Source: Siphonodentalium dalli | Taxonomy: Eukaryota; Mollusca; Scaphopoda; Gadilida; Siphonodentaliidae | Direction: 5' to 3' | NCBI GenBank assembly: GCA_032622095.1 | Contig: CP136063.1 | Span: forward strand, 78,101,980-78,165,979 | Length of the DNA: 64,000 bases | Part shown: positions 22,166 to 34,215 of the stretch, in pieces | How the letters are laid out: every line of letters begins with the position of its first letter | Numbering within the stretch: the stretch's first letter is position 1 | Made by a program: the position numbers and the translations under genes | Notes under the pieces: model-generated | What the model was told of the DNA's origin: nothing | What the model saw: only the letters and a program-made list of their open reading frames with translations | Database searches by the model: none

Positions 22166-22515
22166 AAATGGTTTATCTCTTCCTATAACATGTTTTATAT
22201 AGTTTCCTGGGTATAAAATAATAAATATGAATAGAAGACCGGCCTGTCCTGAAATGCATCTATCAATAAATATTTATTTTATGTCAAATTTTCAGTACCG
22301 TACACATATACTCTACATACAATAATTTTGGAACATTGCTAAAAATAGTAATGAAAAAAACGTCCCACTTGATTATCGCATTATATAATAAAATATCTAT
22401 ATAAAATCAATATTAATTGATAGACTAGCCTTTGAGGATAGGTGTCCTTGACTCATAGTTTTGTACCCGGGAAACTATATAAAACTTCATTAGGGAGAGA
22501 TAGATCATCTTTAAA
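22166..22515. mobile_element. F foldback
   Basis: AAAATGGTTTATCTCTTCCT, then TTTTATATAGTTTCCTGGGT, faces a reverse-complement arm ending in GATAGATCATCTTTAA. The arms are about 90 bp, and a second copy lies at 58679-59081. The centre is AT-rich and non-coding. Confidence 0.65.
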
Positions 22516-22735
22516 TACAGTAATGCCCTAAGTAATCGACCCCTTAACCACAGCAGAATTATGGGTAACTTTTCAGGATTTAGTCGGAAATATGGCTTGT
22601 TGCCATTCACCGGAAAGCTCTCAGTGAGAGCTTTCCAATGAATGGCAACAAGCCATATTTCTGACTAAATCCTGAAAAGTTACCCATAATTCTGCTGTGG
22701 TTTATAAGGGGTCTATTACTTAGGGCATTATAGTA
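22516..22735. mobile_element. TF foldback, full length
   Basis: The element starts TACAGTAATGCCC, and the two arms are near-perfect reverse complements that meet in a short TCTCAGTGAGA loop (about 22617-22627). One TA at each end is the target duplication. CAGT ends with a TA target fit the Tc1/mariner group. It is non-coding: the frames on each strand are mirror translations of the arms. Confidence 0.85.
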
Positions 22736-23406
22736 CAGTATAACATGCAAGTATTTTCTCTGAGTATCTTTTACATCATTGTGTTTCAGGTCATTATACA
22801 TGTAGTCAATGAAATGTTACTTGATATTTTGGTGGCTACTTCTGGGTTATCATAGTTATTAATTGGATAGAAAGCAAACTAATTCACCTACATGTAATTA
22901 CCTTCACTTGGTTACGTTTGACATAATACATTCGTAATTTACCTACATGTACAATGTATGTACTGCCACCCGGTGTACATACAGGGACCCAGTGAATTTA
23001 TGGCCACCCTGTGATATGTTTTGAATTGTGCTGTATTTCCCTTTTGTGACGCTGAATTACCTTTTTAGCATAGCATTATTACATAGGAAATGTGTATCGA
23101 TAATTACACCTCTGGGTTAGAAGTCAATTAAATCAGTCCAGGAATGCAGTAAACCCAGCCACCTGAATACAAAACATACTCTATAGCTTTTAATTCCCAT
23201 AGTGAACAGCACGCCATCAATTATTGATAAAACTCTTCTAATGGTAGCAACAATTCCCATTCCTTGAAACCAACTACCCAGAAAGTACAAATAGGTGTCC
23301 TAAAATTTATTCCAACATTCAGTATACAAGTTCAGTAACACATACAACATGCATCCCAACCATTACAGTACATGTGATGTGTGTTTCCATAGCTTCTTGT
23401 GTTGAC
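22736..23406. other. non-coding stretch, no gene seen
   Basis: No repeat of this window or coding frame is recognised. Confidence 0.4.
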
Positions 23407-23781
23407 TTAAAGTGATGTGAAACACTCATGTTGGGTGATCAAATAGAAATGGAGAATAAACTTGCTCAAAGTACTTATTTATAGGAATATTAATACAAAT
23501 TTACAGTGCACACACCGTCATTATTATATTAAAATTAAATGCAATGACTCTCGATGGCGAAATAATTTGCATAAGTTTATCACCGATTGTCGCGTCCCGA
23601 ATCAAAATGTAAATATTTACAATTAAGCGTAGTTCAGACGATGATATCTATGGAGTGGCACGGTCGATTTGTTTGAGATTTTCGGTGATGTTAGTAGAAT
23701 GCTACATTCCCACAGTTGACATAGCGCTTGACTACTAACATCAGTTTCTCGCACCCGAACAAGTCCATAATATGTCTTTAA
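23407..23781 (+). mobile_element. X element copy 1 (TTAA-bounded)
   Basis: It starts TTAAAGTGATGTGAAACACT and ends CCATAATATGTCTTTAA. The same ends and interior (GGTGATGTTAGTAGAATGCT, ATGTAAATATTTACAATT) recur at 38391-38773. The end inversion is short (TTAAAG). The boundaries are inferred from the two-copy comparison. Confidence 0.75.
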
Positions 23782-24223
23782 AATTGTACTATGTGAAAAG
23801 AGATTTGAACTGTGACAGAATTGTCAGTGTTTTAATTTTCGCAGCTATAGTCATTATACTTCATTGAGATTTTAGACTTTTTCAAAGTCAACTTATATAA
23901 AGCTCCCACCTCACACGCAAAGGTTACATATGACCAAATAAATCATTTCAAAACGATTTGGATTATTTTGGTCTAGCCTATATAGTGACAAGAAGTGCAC
24001 TTTTCAGAGAACAATTATTTTTCAATAATGTTTCAACATTAAATATGGATAATTTAACCCGATATTTCTGATGTAACCATCAAATGCTTACCAGAAGTTC
24101 AGAACTGCATGAGGGAGGTTCATTTAATGACGAAAACGCCCCAGATCTGGTGGAGTTACGGATTGGCTGAATTGAAATTTTCTCCATTCAAGTTGAAGAC
24201 AGCCAGCTTCAAACCCTTTGACT
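23782..24223. other. non-coding stretch, no gene seen
   Basis: Nothing is recognised except the approach to the TH element. Confidence 0.4.
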
Positions 24224-24506
24224 TTAACCCTTTCCTGACTGGAGCTTCCTGAATTTTGTGAACACCCTGTACCAATGCATTGTCTTATATACTGTAAAAG
24301 TTCATTTATTCATGGTGGTCCAATTTTCGTGGTTGTTGATAACCACAAAATTAAAAACCCTGCGAAAACATTTTCTTCGAAACTATCGCGGTATTTTGTG
24401 AAATATCATGCAAGAGGTACTCTGTTGACCTGATGTACGTTCAAAGCATAGGGAGGTAACTCTATCGATCTGGGAGTATATTAATGGTAGAGTAGCTACG
24501 GTCTAA

Positions 24507-24560
24507 AGTTTAAAGGTACACAATCCGATTAAGGTCCCCATATCATTAGATTCCAACAAC
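24507..24560. repeat. G element end fragment
   Basis: TTTAAAGGTACACAATCCGA, then GGTCCCCATATCATTAGATT and CCAACAACAACA, matches the reverse complement of the right end of the G foldback at 61037-61523. Confidence 0.6.
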
Positions 24561-24909
24561 AACAACATTTCTTGAAATGCCGATTCAATTATCAGAATCG
24601 ATTAATCGATTGCCAAATAATAATGCTAACCTGTGTCAACTATAGTATAAAATTGCCCAAAAAGTGTAATATATCAACATTTTGTTCAACGCAATATGGT
24701 ATCGAGGGTATGTCAGTCGGCATTCATTGAATATTTGCCAGGCCACCAAATATTCCAGGTGGTGAAAAATAACAGATTAATTCGGATCACGCATCTTTAA
24801 TCGATCTAACTTCATAAAAATAAATAACACATATGTTTGAATTATTAACTATTAACAGTCACATATCACAGTACTCCAGCTTTTGTGAAACCAGACACAA
24901 TCACAAGTC

Positions 24910-25079
24910 TACAGTAATGCCCTAAGTAATTGACCCCTTAACCACAGCAGAATTATGGGTAACTTTCTTACCGAGAGCTTTCCGATGAATGGCAACAAGC
25001 CATATTTCCGACTAAATCCTGAAAAGTTACCCATAATTCTGCTGTGGTTAAGGGGTCGATTACTTAGGTCATTACTGTA
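24910..25079. mobile_element. TF foldback with deleted left arm
   Basis: It opens with CAGTAATGCCCTAAGTAATT and keeps a complete right arm. About 50 bp of the inner left arm is missing, so the hairpin loop is asymmetric. It is nested in FF. Confidence 0.8.
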
Positions 25080-25767
25080 CTTCTTTGCCTGTAACCATCT
25101 TTTAATTAAGAGACATATTTCCATTATGTGCATGTAGTTGCCTTTTTTTGGGGGTGGGGGGGGGGTATATTTTATTTTATATGGTGTAGATTAATCAGAT
25201 GTTGGCTTCTGTAAAATATCCCCATTCGTGCATTTATTGTTTTGAGAAGAGAGTGATCGCGACTTTCACCAAGTTTATGTTGGCTTATGTAATAAAATTC
25301 CATTGTTAACATTCTCGATTGTCGGCAACAAAAGCTTGGACACACGCCATGCTAATTATGCCTTCAGTCGGATGCACAATTTCCGATGGCGAGGTGGCTG
25401 CACTTCTATTATTTGATTGTTATTATTGATCATTTGGAGGTGACAGTAAGTACTGGTGGACGCACTAAATTATAAACCCACGAAAAAGTCATAAATGGCT
25501 GAACCACGAAAATTTATACCAACGAATTTAGAGCCATTCACAGTATGAGATCGAGTCTCCCATCGGGAGCCTCACATACCGGTATATGATATATAAGAGA
25601 ATGCATTTTGCCTAACAGTATCTACCTTGACCTTGTAAGCCAGTGCATTCTCTTATATATGCGAGGCACCCTATGGGAGACTCGCATATATATGACTACA
25701 ATGAGAACGCACTGGCACATTGATCTTTAATGCTGCACCAGCGCAGCTCCTGTCATGAAAGGGTTAA

Positions 25768-26228
25768 ATGGAAACCACCTCAGTACAGATTCATTATACT
25801 ATCTTATCTTGTTTGTTGCTATTATAATCATCAAGTTTGCCAGCATTTCTTATGAAATATTTAAGAACTGTCCTTCAAAACAATGGCCCAGATTCAAGAT
25901 TTCAATTTGCATAGCATTTTGCTTTAGGAAACATAAAAGTTGGTTTACTCCCTGCTACAGCATCACCCACTAAGATTCAGCCACACTGAAGCAGATATTG
26001 ATTTAGTATTCTCCTCCACTGAGTTTCAAGCAACTAATAGTGGCAAACATTTGAAATATTCCAATTTGGTTATCTCTTAATCGACCCTTTTAACCTTGCT
26101 GACAAGTGATCACAGTGCATTTGAATATATATGTTTATAAGATCAACCAATCTGACTCCATTTCACTGTACCATATACACTATTGAATTATGTCAAGAAT
26201 TTGAAATCATATCGCAAAAGTTAGCTAA
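25768..26228. other. AT-rich stretch, no gene seen
   Basis: A 72-codon frame (25755-25973) starts inside the TH end and has no recognisable domain. Confidence 0.4.
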
Positions 26229-27887
26229 CACTCAGCCAAGCTTGAGTTTAGTGTGCATAGCGGGCTAGCATCACTAAATTCACCCTCTGGGGACCTCATT
26301 CTGCTTAGGCCTCATCTTTTCTGGAAAGTTTCTTTATTACCAAATTTCTATTGAAACTTCTTCACATAGATTCTATTTCTTTATTAGTTTAGTTTCTCAA
26401 TATAGCCAAATTGGCAGATGACACATTGCATAATCAAGGTTCCTAATTAGTGTTCAAACGATTAGTCGACAAATAGTCGGAATACAGTATATAATCTCAT
26501 CAGCTGGCCTTGACAATGCATGGTTTCACTAAATGTGGGTCAGAAAAGCAGCAAAGATAGCTAGTCTATGTTCAAGAAGCTTTCCAAAGTCCGAACATAT
26601 GTATTAATGTCGAGCTTGACATAGAACTACGCCTAAATTCGCCAATGCGATAATTCAAGTTAACCACTACTCATTTTCAATACAAGAGCAGTAACTCTAT
26701 ATTTGACTTCTAAAAAGCACGTTGTCCATAAACAGTAAGTATTAGGTCGCGGCGTACTTGACCGACGTCTCACGCATGTTCCAGGTTAATGCCACGTGGT
26801 CTTTTGATTATTTTCACTGACTCATCCTAATTTGCGATTCTTCGTTTGCTTCTATAGACAGTGTTAGTATCGACGAACACTTTTCCGTTTATATTATATC
26901 AATATTTTGAGAAAATCAAGAACCTGCACACATTACTGAAAACAGTATATAGACTAAGCATGATGTTATCATTTATTTTGGTTCAAATAGTCATAAAACG
27001 GCGACAATTAACTTGGTGAGAAAATTATTATTTTTATATATATATACTCCCTATACCGATGACGGAAAAATTCGTAGTGCGCATTTCTAACCAACACAGG
27101 TAAAGAGGGAGGGGCTTCCACAAAAGTGTTAGTCGATACTAACTGAGTCTAACTCTCCGCTTGCTACGTACGCCTTACGGAAGTTATGGCAACTTACAAA
27201 GTAGGCCTATGTACGCATCATTGTATATATAATCATTATAATGTGTGTCACACAGTGTGTGTGTTTTATTTATTTATTTTTTTTTATTTTGAGCTGACTC
27301 TGAGACTGAATATCGTTTATTTTCTATACCCTGGCAGGGAAGTATTTATTTGATTTCATGATTAAACAGAAAATCCCTCAATTATTTCTTCAATTATTTA
27401 TTCTCATTATCATCGTAGATTCATAGGGAACTTATTTGCGATCGGTGGGTTTCTAGAGCACATGTTCATTTGCAACAAAACCACGTAACGTGTCACGTGA
27501 TTCAATTCTCCGATCACAGTAGAGTGTAAATATATTGTGATGATGGCACGGAATTTGTAATTTTCTTTCACATGTGTTTCATTAGTATAAGGTTGGTGAT
27601 GTATTTGGTCGACTAGTCGATGTCGACTCGACTTTTGGGGTTCGACTAGTCGACTCCAGAATCCCAGAGTCGTTTGAACACTATTCCTAATGGGTGTACA
27701 TCACAATATTCACCATTTGGGAACTTCAATCTGAGTCTATGTCACCCATAGCAGATGAGGCCATGCAGAATGAGGTCCCCAGATTAATTTGGTGATGCTA
27801 GCCCACTGTGCGGGATAGCATCACTAAATTCACCCTCTGGGGACCTCATTCTGCAAATGACAGACACAGTAAACTCAGGCCTGTACC
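26229..27887. mobile_element. GF foldback, split by hAT-2
   Basis: The stem units GGGCTAGCATCACTAAATTC and CACCCTCTGGGGACCTCATT lie near both ends, and the right end closes with CAAATGACAGACACAG. hAT-2 separates the two halves. The left terminal block is altered (AGCCAAGCTTGAG), so that boundary is approximate. Confidence 0.7.
26448..27683. mobile_element. hAT-2: 1.24-kb non-autonomous hAT
   Basis: The ends TAGTGTTCAAACGA and TCGTTTGAACACTA are inverted (14 bp), and the exact 8-bp duplication TTCCTAAT flanks them (26440-26447 and 27684-27691). Removing the element restores GGTTCCTAATGGGTG, as found in other GF copies. Subterminal GTCGACTAGTCG words are frequent near the right end. The interior has no open frame above 60 codons. 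Confidence 0.92.
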
Positions 27888-29272
27888 AGATATACTATAG
27901 TATCTTTGCCTGTACTCAGTCTCCTGAGTTAGCCTGTTATGATTTCTGACCTGGGCTATATAGTTTTACTCTGCCTGCAGAAATCCAACAAATCCTGAGT
28001 TGAGAGTGGGAAGATACAAAATCAATGTTCACTTGTCATTTTCCCTTAGTTTTTGCTGCATGTCAGATGATAGAACATCAGACTGTTAACATGTAATCGA
28101 TCTCGATTTACCCCTATTGTGAAACCAGAAGCATTCAGGAAGTACGGAAATGGAAACCTTTCTTATAATTACCTGTTGACAGATAGGATGCTTTGCCCTG
28201 ATTTGCTGGAATCATTTCTCATTGAGTCCACTTACAGTCAATGTTCGTGTTGACTGATTCACTTGCGGATATTATTCTTTCATTAGTTGCCGAATCTTCA
28301 ATCTTGATACACTATAGTGCTGGTAGATTCTATAAATGTTAAAAAGAAATTATTTTACTTGAGTACAAGTATATGAATGATTGCTTCATGTCATTGCCCG
28401 GAATAACATGACACATCATGTACAGCCTGTATTGTTTTATCTCCAAATAGTGCTTTGCCAACTATAATAGCAACTAATAGTGTCAAAATGTACTGATAAT
28501 TTATCTCAATCCACCCCTATCATTACAACTATAGCATTCAGGAAGTACCGAAATGGAACCTTTTTTTATAATTACCTGTTGACAGACAAGTTTAATTCCT
28601 TGGTCCAATTTGCTAGAAGCATTTTCTGATTGAGTCCACTCATAGTCAACGATCGTGTTGACTGATTCACTTGCAGATATATTTTTTCATTAGTTTCCGA
28701 ATCTTCAATATTGATACACTATAGCTAGTGCTGGTAGATTCTATAATGTTAAAGTGAAATTTTTTGACTTGAGTCTAAGTATTTCAATGATTGCCCAGAA
28801 TAACATCCTGTATTGTTTTATATCCAAATAGTGATTTTTCCAACTAATAGTGTCAAAATGTACCGATAATTTATCTCACTCTACCCCTATCATTACAACT
28901 ATAGCATTCAGGAAGGAACAAAATGGAAACCTTTTTTTATAATTACCTTCAATCTTGATACACTATTGTCTGGTAGTTTCCTTTATGTTAAAAAGAATAT
29001 GGATGAATTTGTTTGACTTGTACTGATTATTTATCTCACTCCACCCCTATCAATGGCTATCATTACAACTATACCATTCAGGAAGTACGGAAATGGAAAC
29101 CTTTCCTATATTACCGGTTGACAGACAGGATGACTTTGGTCTGATTTGCTGGAAGTATTTCTCATTAAGTCCATTTATCCTTGACTGATTCACTTGGGGA
29201 TATTTTTCTTGCAATTACCAGTAGTCGCTGAATCTTAATGCACTGGGATCAGTTAGTTTCTATAAAAAAAAC

Positions 29273-29492
29273 TACAGTAATGCCCTTAAATTAATCGACT
29301 CTTTAACCACAGCAGAATTATGGGTAACTTTTCAGGATTTAGTCGGAAATATGGCTTGTTGCCATTCATTGGAAAGCTGTCCCCGAAAGCTTTCTGATTA
29401 ATGGCAACATGCCATATTTCCGACTAAATCCTGAAAAGTTACCCATAATTCTGCTGTGGTTAGTGGGCTCGATTACTTAGGACATTACTGTA
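29273..29492. mobile_element. TF foldback, full length
   Basis: Both arms are present, from TACAGTAATGCCC to GGACATTACTGTA. The loop region is CTGTCCCCGAAAG, with several arm mismatches. It sits inside the 400-bp array. Confidence 0.85.
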
Positions 29493-29550
29493 TTAGAACG
29501 AGCATATACTTGCCTATAATAAGTGGGGGTTCTTTTCAATGATAGTGTTT

Positions 29551-29636
29551 CAAGTCTGTCCATAATATTACCGGTAACTATTCATATCCCGGTATGCTCA
29601 AGTCTGTCCATAATATTACCGGTAACTATTCATATA
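29551..29636 (+). repeat. 48-bp tandem duplication
   Basis: CAAGTCTGTCCATAATATTA followed by CCGGTAACTATTCATAT occurs twice in a row, starting at 29551 and 29599. Confidence 0.9.
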
Positions 29637-29795
29637 TGTATGATTTTCTCAACAAATACTGTTGTGCATTTTTGCTGCATCTCTTTTGATAGGAAAATCA
29701 GTTTGTGATCAATTTGTAATCGATCTCATTTTACCCCTAACAAGAAAACAGTAGCATTCAGGAGTACGGAAACCTTTCTTCTATGAAGTGTTCAG

Positions 29796-30010
29796 CAGTA
29801 ATGCCCTAAATAATCGACTCCTTAACCACAGCAGAATTATGGGTAATTTTTCAGAATTTAGTCGGAAATATGGCTTGTTGCCATTCATCGGAAAGCTCTC
29901 AATGAGATCTTTCCGATGAATGGCAACAAGCCATATTTCCAACTAAATTCTGAAGAATTACCCATAATTCTGCTGTGGTTAAGGAGTCAATTATTTAGGG
30001 CATTACTGTA
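29796..30010. mobile_element. TF foldback, full length
   Basis: Complete arms of about 100 bp around a CTCTCAATGAGATC loop. It interrupts the fifth unit of the 400-bp array between CTATGAAGTG and CCTTTTCGC. Confidence 0.85.
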
Positions 30011-30245
30011 CCTTTTCGCTTTTGACAGATGGATGACTTGGTCTAATTTGCGGGATGCAATTCTGATTGAATCCACTTATATATTATAGTCATTGATTGT
30101 GTTGACTTATTCACTTGGGGATATTTTTCTTGCAATAAGTCGCTGAACATTCATACATTTAATAGTGCTAGTATATTCTATAATGTGTGAAAACAAATTG
30201 GTTGAATAATTGGATTTGTTCCCTTTTTTTCATGTCACTGGCCAA

Positions 30246-30755
30246 TAAACATTGCCTCAACATGTACAGTACAGTTTTCTGTTGAAAAAGCGCAGTACAT
30301 GTATTGGTGTCAACTAAAGTTGTTGATTTATTGTGAGTTAATGGTGCAAATGTTCACTATTTCTTGGTTTTACTGTTTTCAATGAAAATGATATGGGGCT
30401 CAAATATAATATTTTAAGTGTGATTTTCAGATTCCTGTACTCTTGCTGAATGTCAATATTTTCACCAATATTGTGTAGATTATTTGCAGTGCCAGTCATT
30501 CATGCAACCTTTGCTGCATCATGCAGTACTCTGTACTACCGTTATAAGACATTGATACAGTCCTATTGAGTGTATCTAAATATTTACATTTTACCCACTT
30601 CAATTGTCACATTTTGTGATATGGTATATCCAATGTTATATTTTTCTGCAATATCAATACTGCCATGAATGTAAAAATTTTCAAGTTGGCCCATGCACTG
30701 CCTGGCAGCTTGAAATTAGTACATAAATCAAGGCTGAAGGGGTCGGGTCACTCAC
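30246..30755. other. non-coding stretch, no gene seen
   Basis: No family of this window is recognised. Confidence 0.4.
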
Positions 30756-30895
30756 ACAGGCCTCAAAATATGGTGCTGATCATTTGCAGATGAAGCTCCC
30801 AGATGGTGAATTTAGTAACGCTACCCCACACAGCAGGCTAGCATCACCAAATCCATCCTCCGGGGACCTGATTATGCCTCATCTGGTGCAAATTT
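30756..30895. mobile_element. GF foldback, partial
   Basis: GATGGTGAATTTAGTAACGC, then GCTAGCATCACCAAATCCAT and CCTCCGGGGACCTG, forms one stem-loop of the GF type. The outer right part is absent. Confidence 0.65.
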
Positions 30896-31335
30896 TCACT
30901 TTGTCTTGGTTTTACTGTTTCAAAGTAAAGCAAGGGAGACCTATATACTCACCCCCACTCTGAAGTTCTGAAGGGTTAACACACAATAAAATGAAATCTC
31001 ATCCGAAAAGACGTTGCGTAGTTTATGCATCTGCTATGTTTGCTAGAATTTGCTAGAATAATTGTTTAGGTTCCAACGAAATTTAGAATGATTAACTGAA
31101 AACAAATTGCTGATGGGCTCCACACCGATAGCAAACCCTGTGTTACATACCCATCAACACATTTTAGCAAATAATGTATTTACGTGTACCTATTAGCAGA
31201 GGTATCACCAGACTTTCCCCGATGCAGGGGCTATGATCCCTGATGGGGGGGGGAGCTACTAGTATAGGATCCCAGAAGCTACCATGCAGGCTGACAATTG
31301 CTGATTTTAGGTGAGAGTGACCCCATCCGCATAAG
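30896..31335. other. non-coding stretch, no gene seen
   Basis: It contains a G-run (31244-31252). Nothing else is recognised. Confidence 0.4.
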
Positions 31336-31478
31336 TACAGTAATGCCCTAAATAATTGACTGTTTAGCCACAGAAGAATTATGGGTAACTTTTCAGGCTT
31401 TAATCGGATATATGGCTTAAAAATTACCCATAATTCTGCTGTGGTTGAGGAGTCGATTATTTCGGGCATTATACTGTA
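31336..31478. mobile_element. TF foldback with internal deletion
   Basis: The outer arms from TACAGTAATGCCC to GGCATTATACTGTA are retained. The inner arm sequence and loop are deleted on the right side, leaving 143 bp. Confidence 0.8.
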
Positions 31479-31828
31479 TGTCTTTGAATAACTCAATATC
31501 TTGTTCCACATTGAATGAAAATCAGATTCCATTGATGGTATGAATGTTTATTGGTTGAACATGTTTGAATGGTATTTCTAATTCCATTCATGTGTATTTG
31601 CACCATTAATGATAAGACTGGACACATCTTATCATAATTCATGGCAATTCGGCCCAGGTCATCGGAAAGATCAAGACAATCTCACAAGGTACAATCTGAG
31701 CACAAATCACATTTGTACACAAAACTGACCCGTTTAATAGTTGCTGACCCATGACCAGTGCAGCGTCTATCAGAACAATCCATCTAATTCCATGAAATTG
31801 ATGAAATTTCTATTCCAATTTCTCTAAT
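31479..31828. other. unique sequence, no gene seen
   Basis: Sequence complexity is high and the known repeats are absent, but there is no coding frame. Confidence 0.35.
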
Positions 31829-32285
31829 GGCAGTTGATGATTTGATTGCATGGTGAATGTTGGGAGGTAATGACGGCTGACTCTTCGTGACTTGGGAGCC
31901 AAATGATTGTTAATAGGCGAGAAGAACAGGCAGCACTCTCAGTTAGTACTTGAGTTGAACATGTATCATTTTGTAATGGAGCTCTGTCAGGCAACTCGAT
32001 GCAATATGCTATAGCAGACAATGAGACCTTCTAAAAGCTGCCTGTCTATAATTGTTCCTCATAAAATTTGATTTACTTTCTTACAATTGCTTTGGGGAGC
32101 ATGCTTTGAGTGCACATGCTTTCCTTTTCCGGGAGATTTATTTGTTTTGTGCAAGCTGGTATAATCAATTTCTGCATTGGCAGGGTATTTCACTTGTCAA
32201 ATTCTTTGCCAAATGATTTGTTTTCTTTGTATCTGATTCATCTTGTTTATGGGCGAACTGCATATTGGAATTTATTGGTAAGGGT
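31829..32285 (+). repeat. direct duplication W, copy 1
   Basis: TTGATGATTTGATTGCATGG..., CTTGGGAGCCAAATGAT, TCTGTCAGGCAACTCGATGC, TTTGGGGAGCATGCTTTGAG and CAGGGTATTTCACTTG follow one another in the same order as at 34216-34650. By eye about four fifths of positions agree. Confidence 0.85.
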
Positions 32286-32700
32286 ATTTTAAAGTAGAAT
32301 TCACACTATTAAACTGCCTATTCATAATAAGTGATGGATATAGCGTTTGATTAGAAGAATGTACAGTTTTAGATAAAGCCACCTACTGTATAAATTATAT
32401 TAAAAACCCAGTGATTAATTCACACTGTTGATCTGTCAGTACTATAGTACACCAGTGATAAAAATACTTGTATGTAAATGATTTAAAAGACATGACATAC
32501 ATGTTGGTATAGATGTATAGAGACATCATGTGCCTTGGAAAGATTAATTGAAGTCAAAAATCCCATTCTTATCTGCAACATGCATGCAGGGGGGGGGGGT
32601 GTCATTAAAAAATTCAGACACATACATGTACATTTGGGACACACCCATCAACCCTAATTTTTTTCTGTCTTAGCAAGTTTTTTACAACCATTTTTCGACA
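32286..32700. other. non-coding stretch with a G-run
   Basis: A G9-G10 run lies at 32590-32599. No gene. Confidence 0.4.
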
Positions 32701-32728
32701 CCCCCCCCCCCCCCCCCCCCCCCCCCCC
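32701..32728 (+). repeat. poly-C tract
   Basis: It is an uninterrupted run of 28 C residues, followed by ACACCCCCC. Its true length may be uncertain in any assembly. Confidence 0.9.
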
Positions 32729-32842
32729 ACACCCCCCAGAAACACAAAAAATATATTTTACACTTTGTTTCCTATCAACTACCTACACATGTATATTACA
32801 TCATGTTGTATATGATGAGCTGAGTTTGATATTGCACTGATT

Positions 32843-33826
32843 CAGGGTTTCCGCTAGGGGTTGGGGGGAATGTGGCCGTATTTGGGAAGCACATACCTGG
32901 TGCCCTATTGGGAGAAAATTTGGATGTTTATCATTGAAAAGTAACAATTTCCTTGCAAGACAAGAAGCATGAACATTGAATCTTGGTATATAAACCTAAT
33001 TTAAACAGATCGTCTTTGAGCTCAAGTTAATGAACTAAAAGCATGTAAGAACCACAACATACAGTAGATAGAATTACTTTTATAAGAGAGCAATATTAAA
33101 AGTGGACATCAAAGGAACTAAAGACAGTGTTAATGGTACTCCAGCAGTAACCAGTGTTACCATGTCATTCTAAAGCAGAGCTCATGTCTCCTGCTCTGCA
33201 TGCGTTCTTTGTATTCACAGTACCACTGAATCAAAACAATTTAGTGAAAATCAAAATTTCCTCAGATGGAGATGACCTCATGCTGGATTTGTATAATTGA
33301 TAATTTTGTAACAAATACATTGATAATAACTATTAATATTTTATATTATTTTATTTAGAATTAAACATTTCTTTGACACACCTTGTTTTGAGGTAAAATG
33401 TCTGCACTGTTCGGCACAGTGACTGCCAGAACGCACCTGTGTTCATGGTTGCAGCTCAGAAGTCAGCCCCCCCCCCAATGAATTACCAATATATAATGTG
33501 CATTTTGAGGGAAATTGTAGGTCAGAATGTTGGGAATCGTAGACAGAAATCTACGGTAAATTAAAATGTGAGAGGCTGATTAATACTGAACATTTGCAGA
33601 CAAAGTGTTACACATGATGGTGGTGACGTGATCCCTGCTACTGATAATGTCTTATTCAGACAGGATTCCTTGCTATCTGTTAATCATCAGTGTCGGTGAT
33701 CGCTCATCCTGTGTAAAAAGGGGGCTGAGCTAGGTCTGTGGCTATTTTGTGGCCAATATTAGGTCAAGGTTGGGAAGGGGAATGAGGCCGCTGGACGGCC
33801 AGCCTGCCGTAGTAGCGGAAACCCTG
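32843..33826. mobile_element. hAT-6: 984-bp hAT-like element
   Basis: The ends CAGGGTTTCCGCTA and TAGCGGAAACCCTG are a 14-bp inverted repeat. ACTGATT lies directly outside both (32836-32842 and 33827-33833), a 7-bp match in a family that normally makes 8. The interior is non-coding. It lies between the two copies of duplication W. Confidence 0.75.
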
Positions 33827-33833
33827 ACTGATT

Positions 33834-34215
33834 GCTTATGCAATGTGTCCATGCATTTTATGTTCGGAGTGACATAGACTGACATACCGGTATACTGGGT
33901 ATTTAGTAATTTTACAACAAGAAACAATCTATACTGACTGTCTAAATGCAGTTTTGATGTTATAATTACGTTATCTCTTAAGTTTTAAGGCCAAAAATAG
34001 TTTAGCACTCACCCACCCCCTCATACATTGCCGGAAAAACTAGTTTGACACCCTCCTGCAACATGTGATAATTTCTCCAATCAGTCCTTAAAATCGATAA
34101 AATTTTGCAGAATCAAAATATAGCATTTGTACAACAAGTCAGCTGCTTTTACGAGAATCAAACTATTAAAGATTCATGATTCTGTTTCTTGTCAGATTTA
34201 AAGCCCTGCTAATAG
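33834..34215. other. non-coding stretch, no gene seen
   Basis: No repeat family or frame is recognised. Confidence 0.4.

Larger units (their letters stand above)
24292..25543. mobile_element. FF: 1.25-kb TA-flanked element nested in a TH element
   Basis: It begins CTGTAAAAGTTCATTTATTC and ends GAGCCATTCACAG, with TA on both sides (24290-24291 and 25544-25545). Removing it rejoins the TATATATGAGA arm of the TH hairpin. GGTGGTCCAATTTTCGTGG at the left and CCACGAAAATTTATACC at the right are degenerate inverted subterminal blocks. It contains a TF copy and a G fragment, so it is older than that TF insertion. Confidence 0.75.
24224..25767. mobile_element. TH element, B subtype, interrupted by FF
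   Basis: It starts TTAACCCTTTCCTGACTGG and ends GTCATGAAAGGGTTAA. TTAA is at 24224-24227 and 25764-25767. The left hairpin arm is cut at CTTATATA by element FF and resumes at 25546. The second hairpin (25640-25715) is nearly complete. Excluding FF it is about 290 bp, the usual size for the subtype. Confidence 0.8.
28110..30245 (+). repeat. tandem array of about 400-bp units with two TF insertions
   Basis: GCATTCAGGAAGTACGG-like starts occur at 28131, 28534, 28914, 29074 and 29754. Each is followed by GGAAACCTTT, TTGACTGATTCACTTG and a GGTAGATTCTATAA block in the same order. Spacings are 403, 380, 160 (shortened) and 680 (enlarged by a TF element and a local duplication). Units differ by many substitutions, so the array is old. 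Confidence 0.85.

Noticed and set aside
28131-30245. CRISPR-like array
   Set aside because: Units are about 400 bp, diverged and without short spacers; this is eukaryotic tandem repeat DNA.
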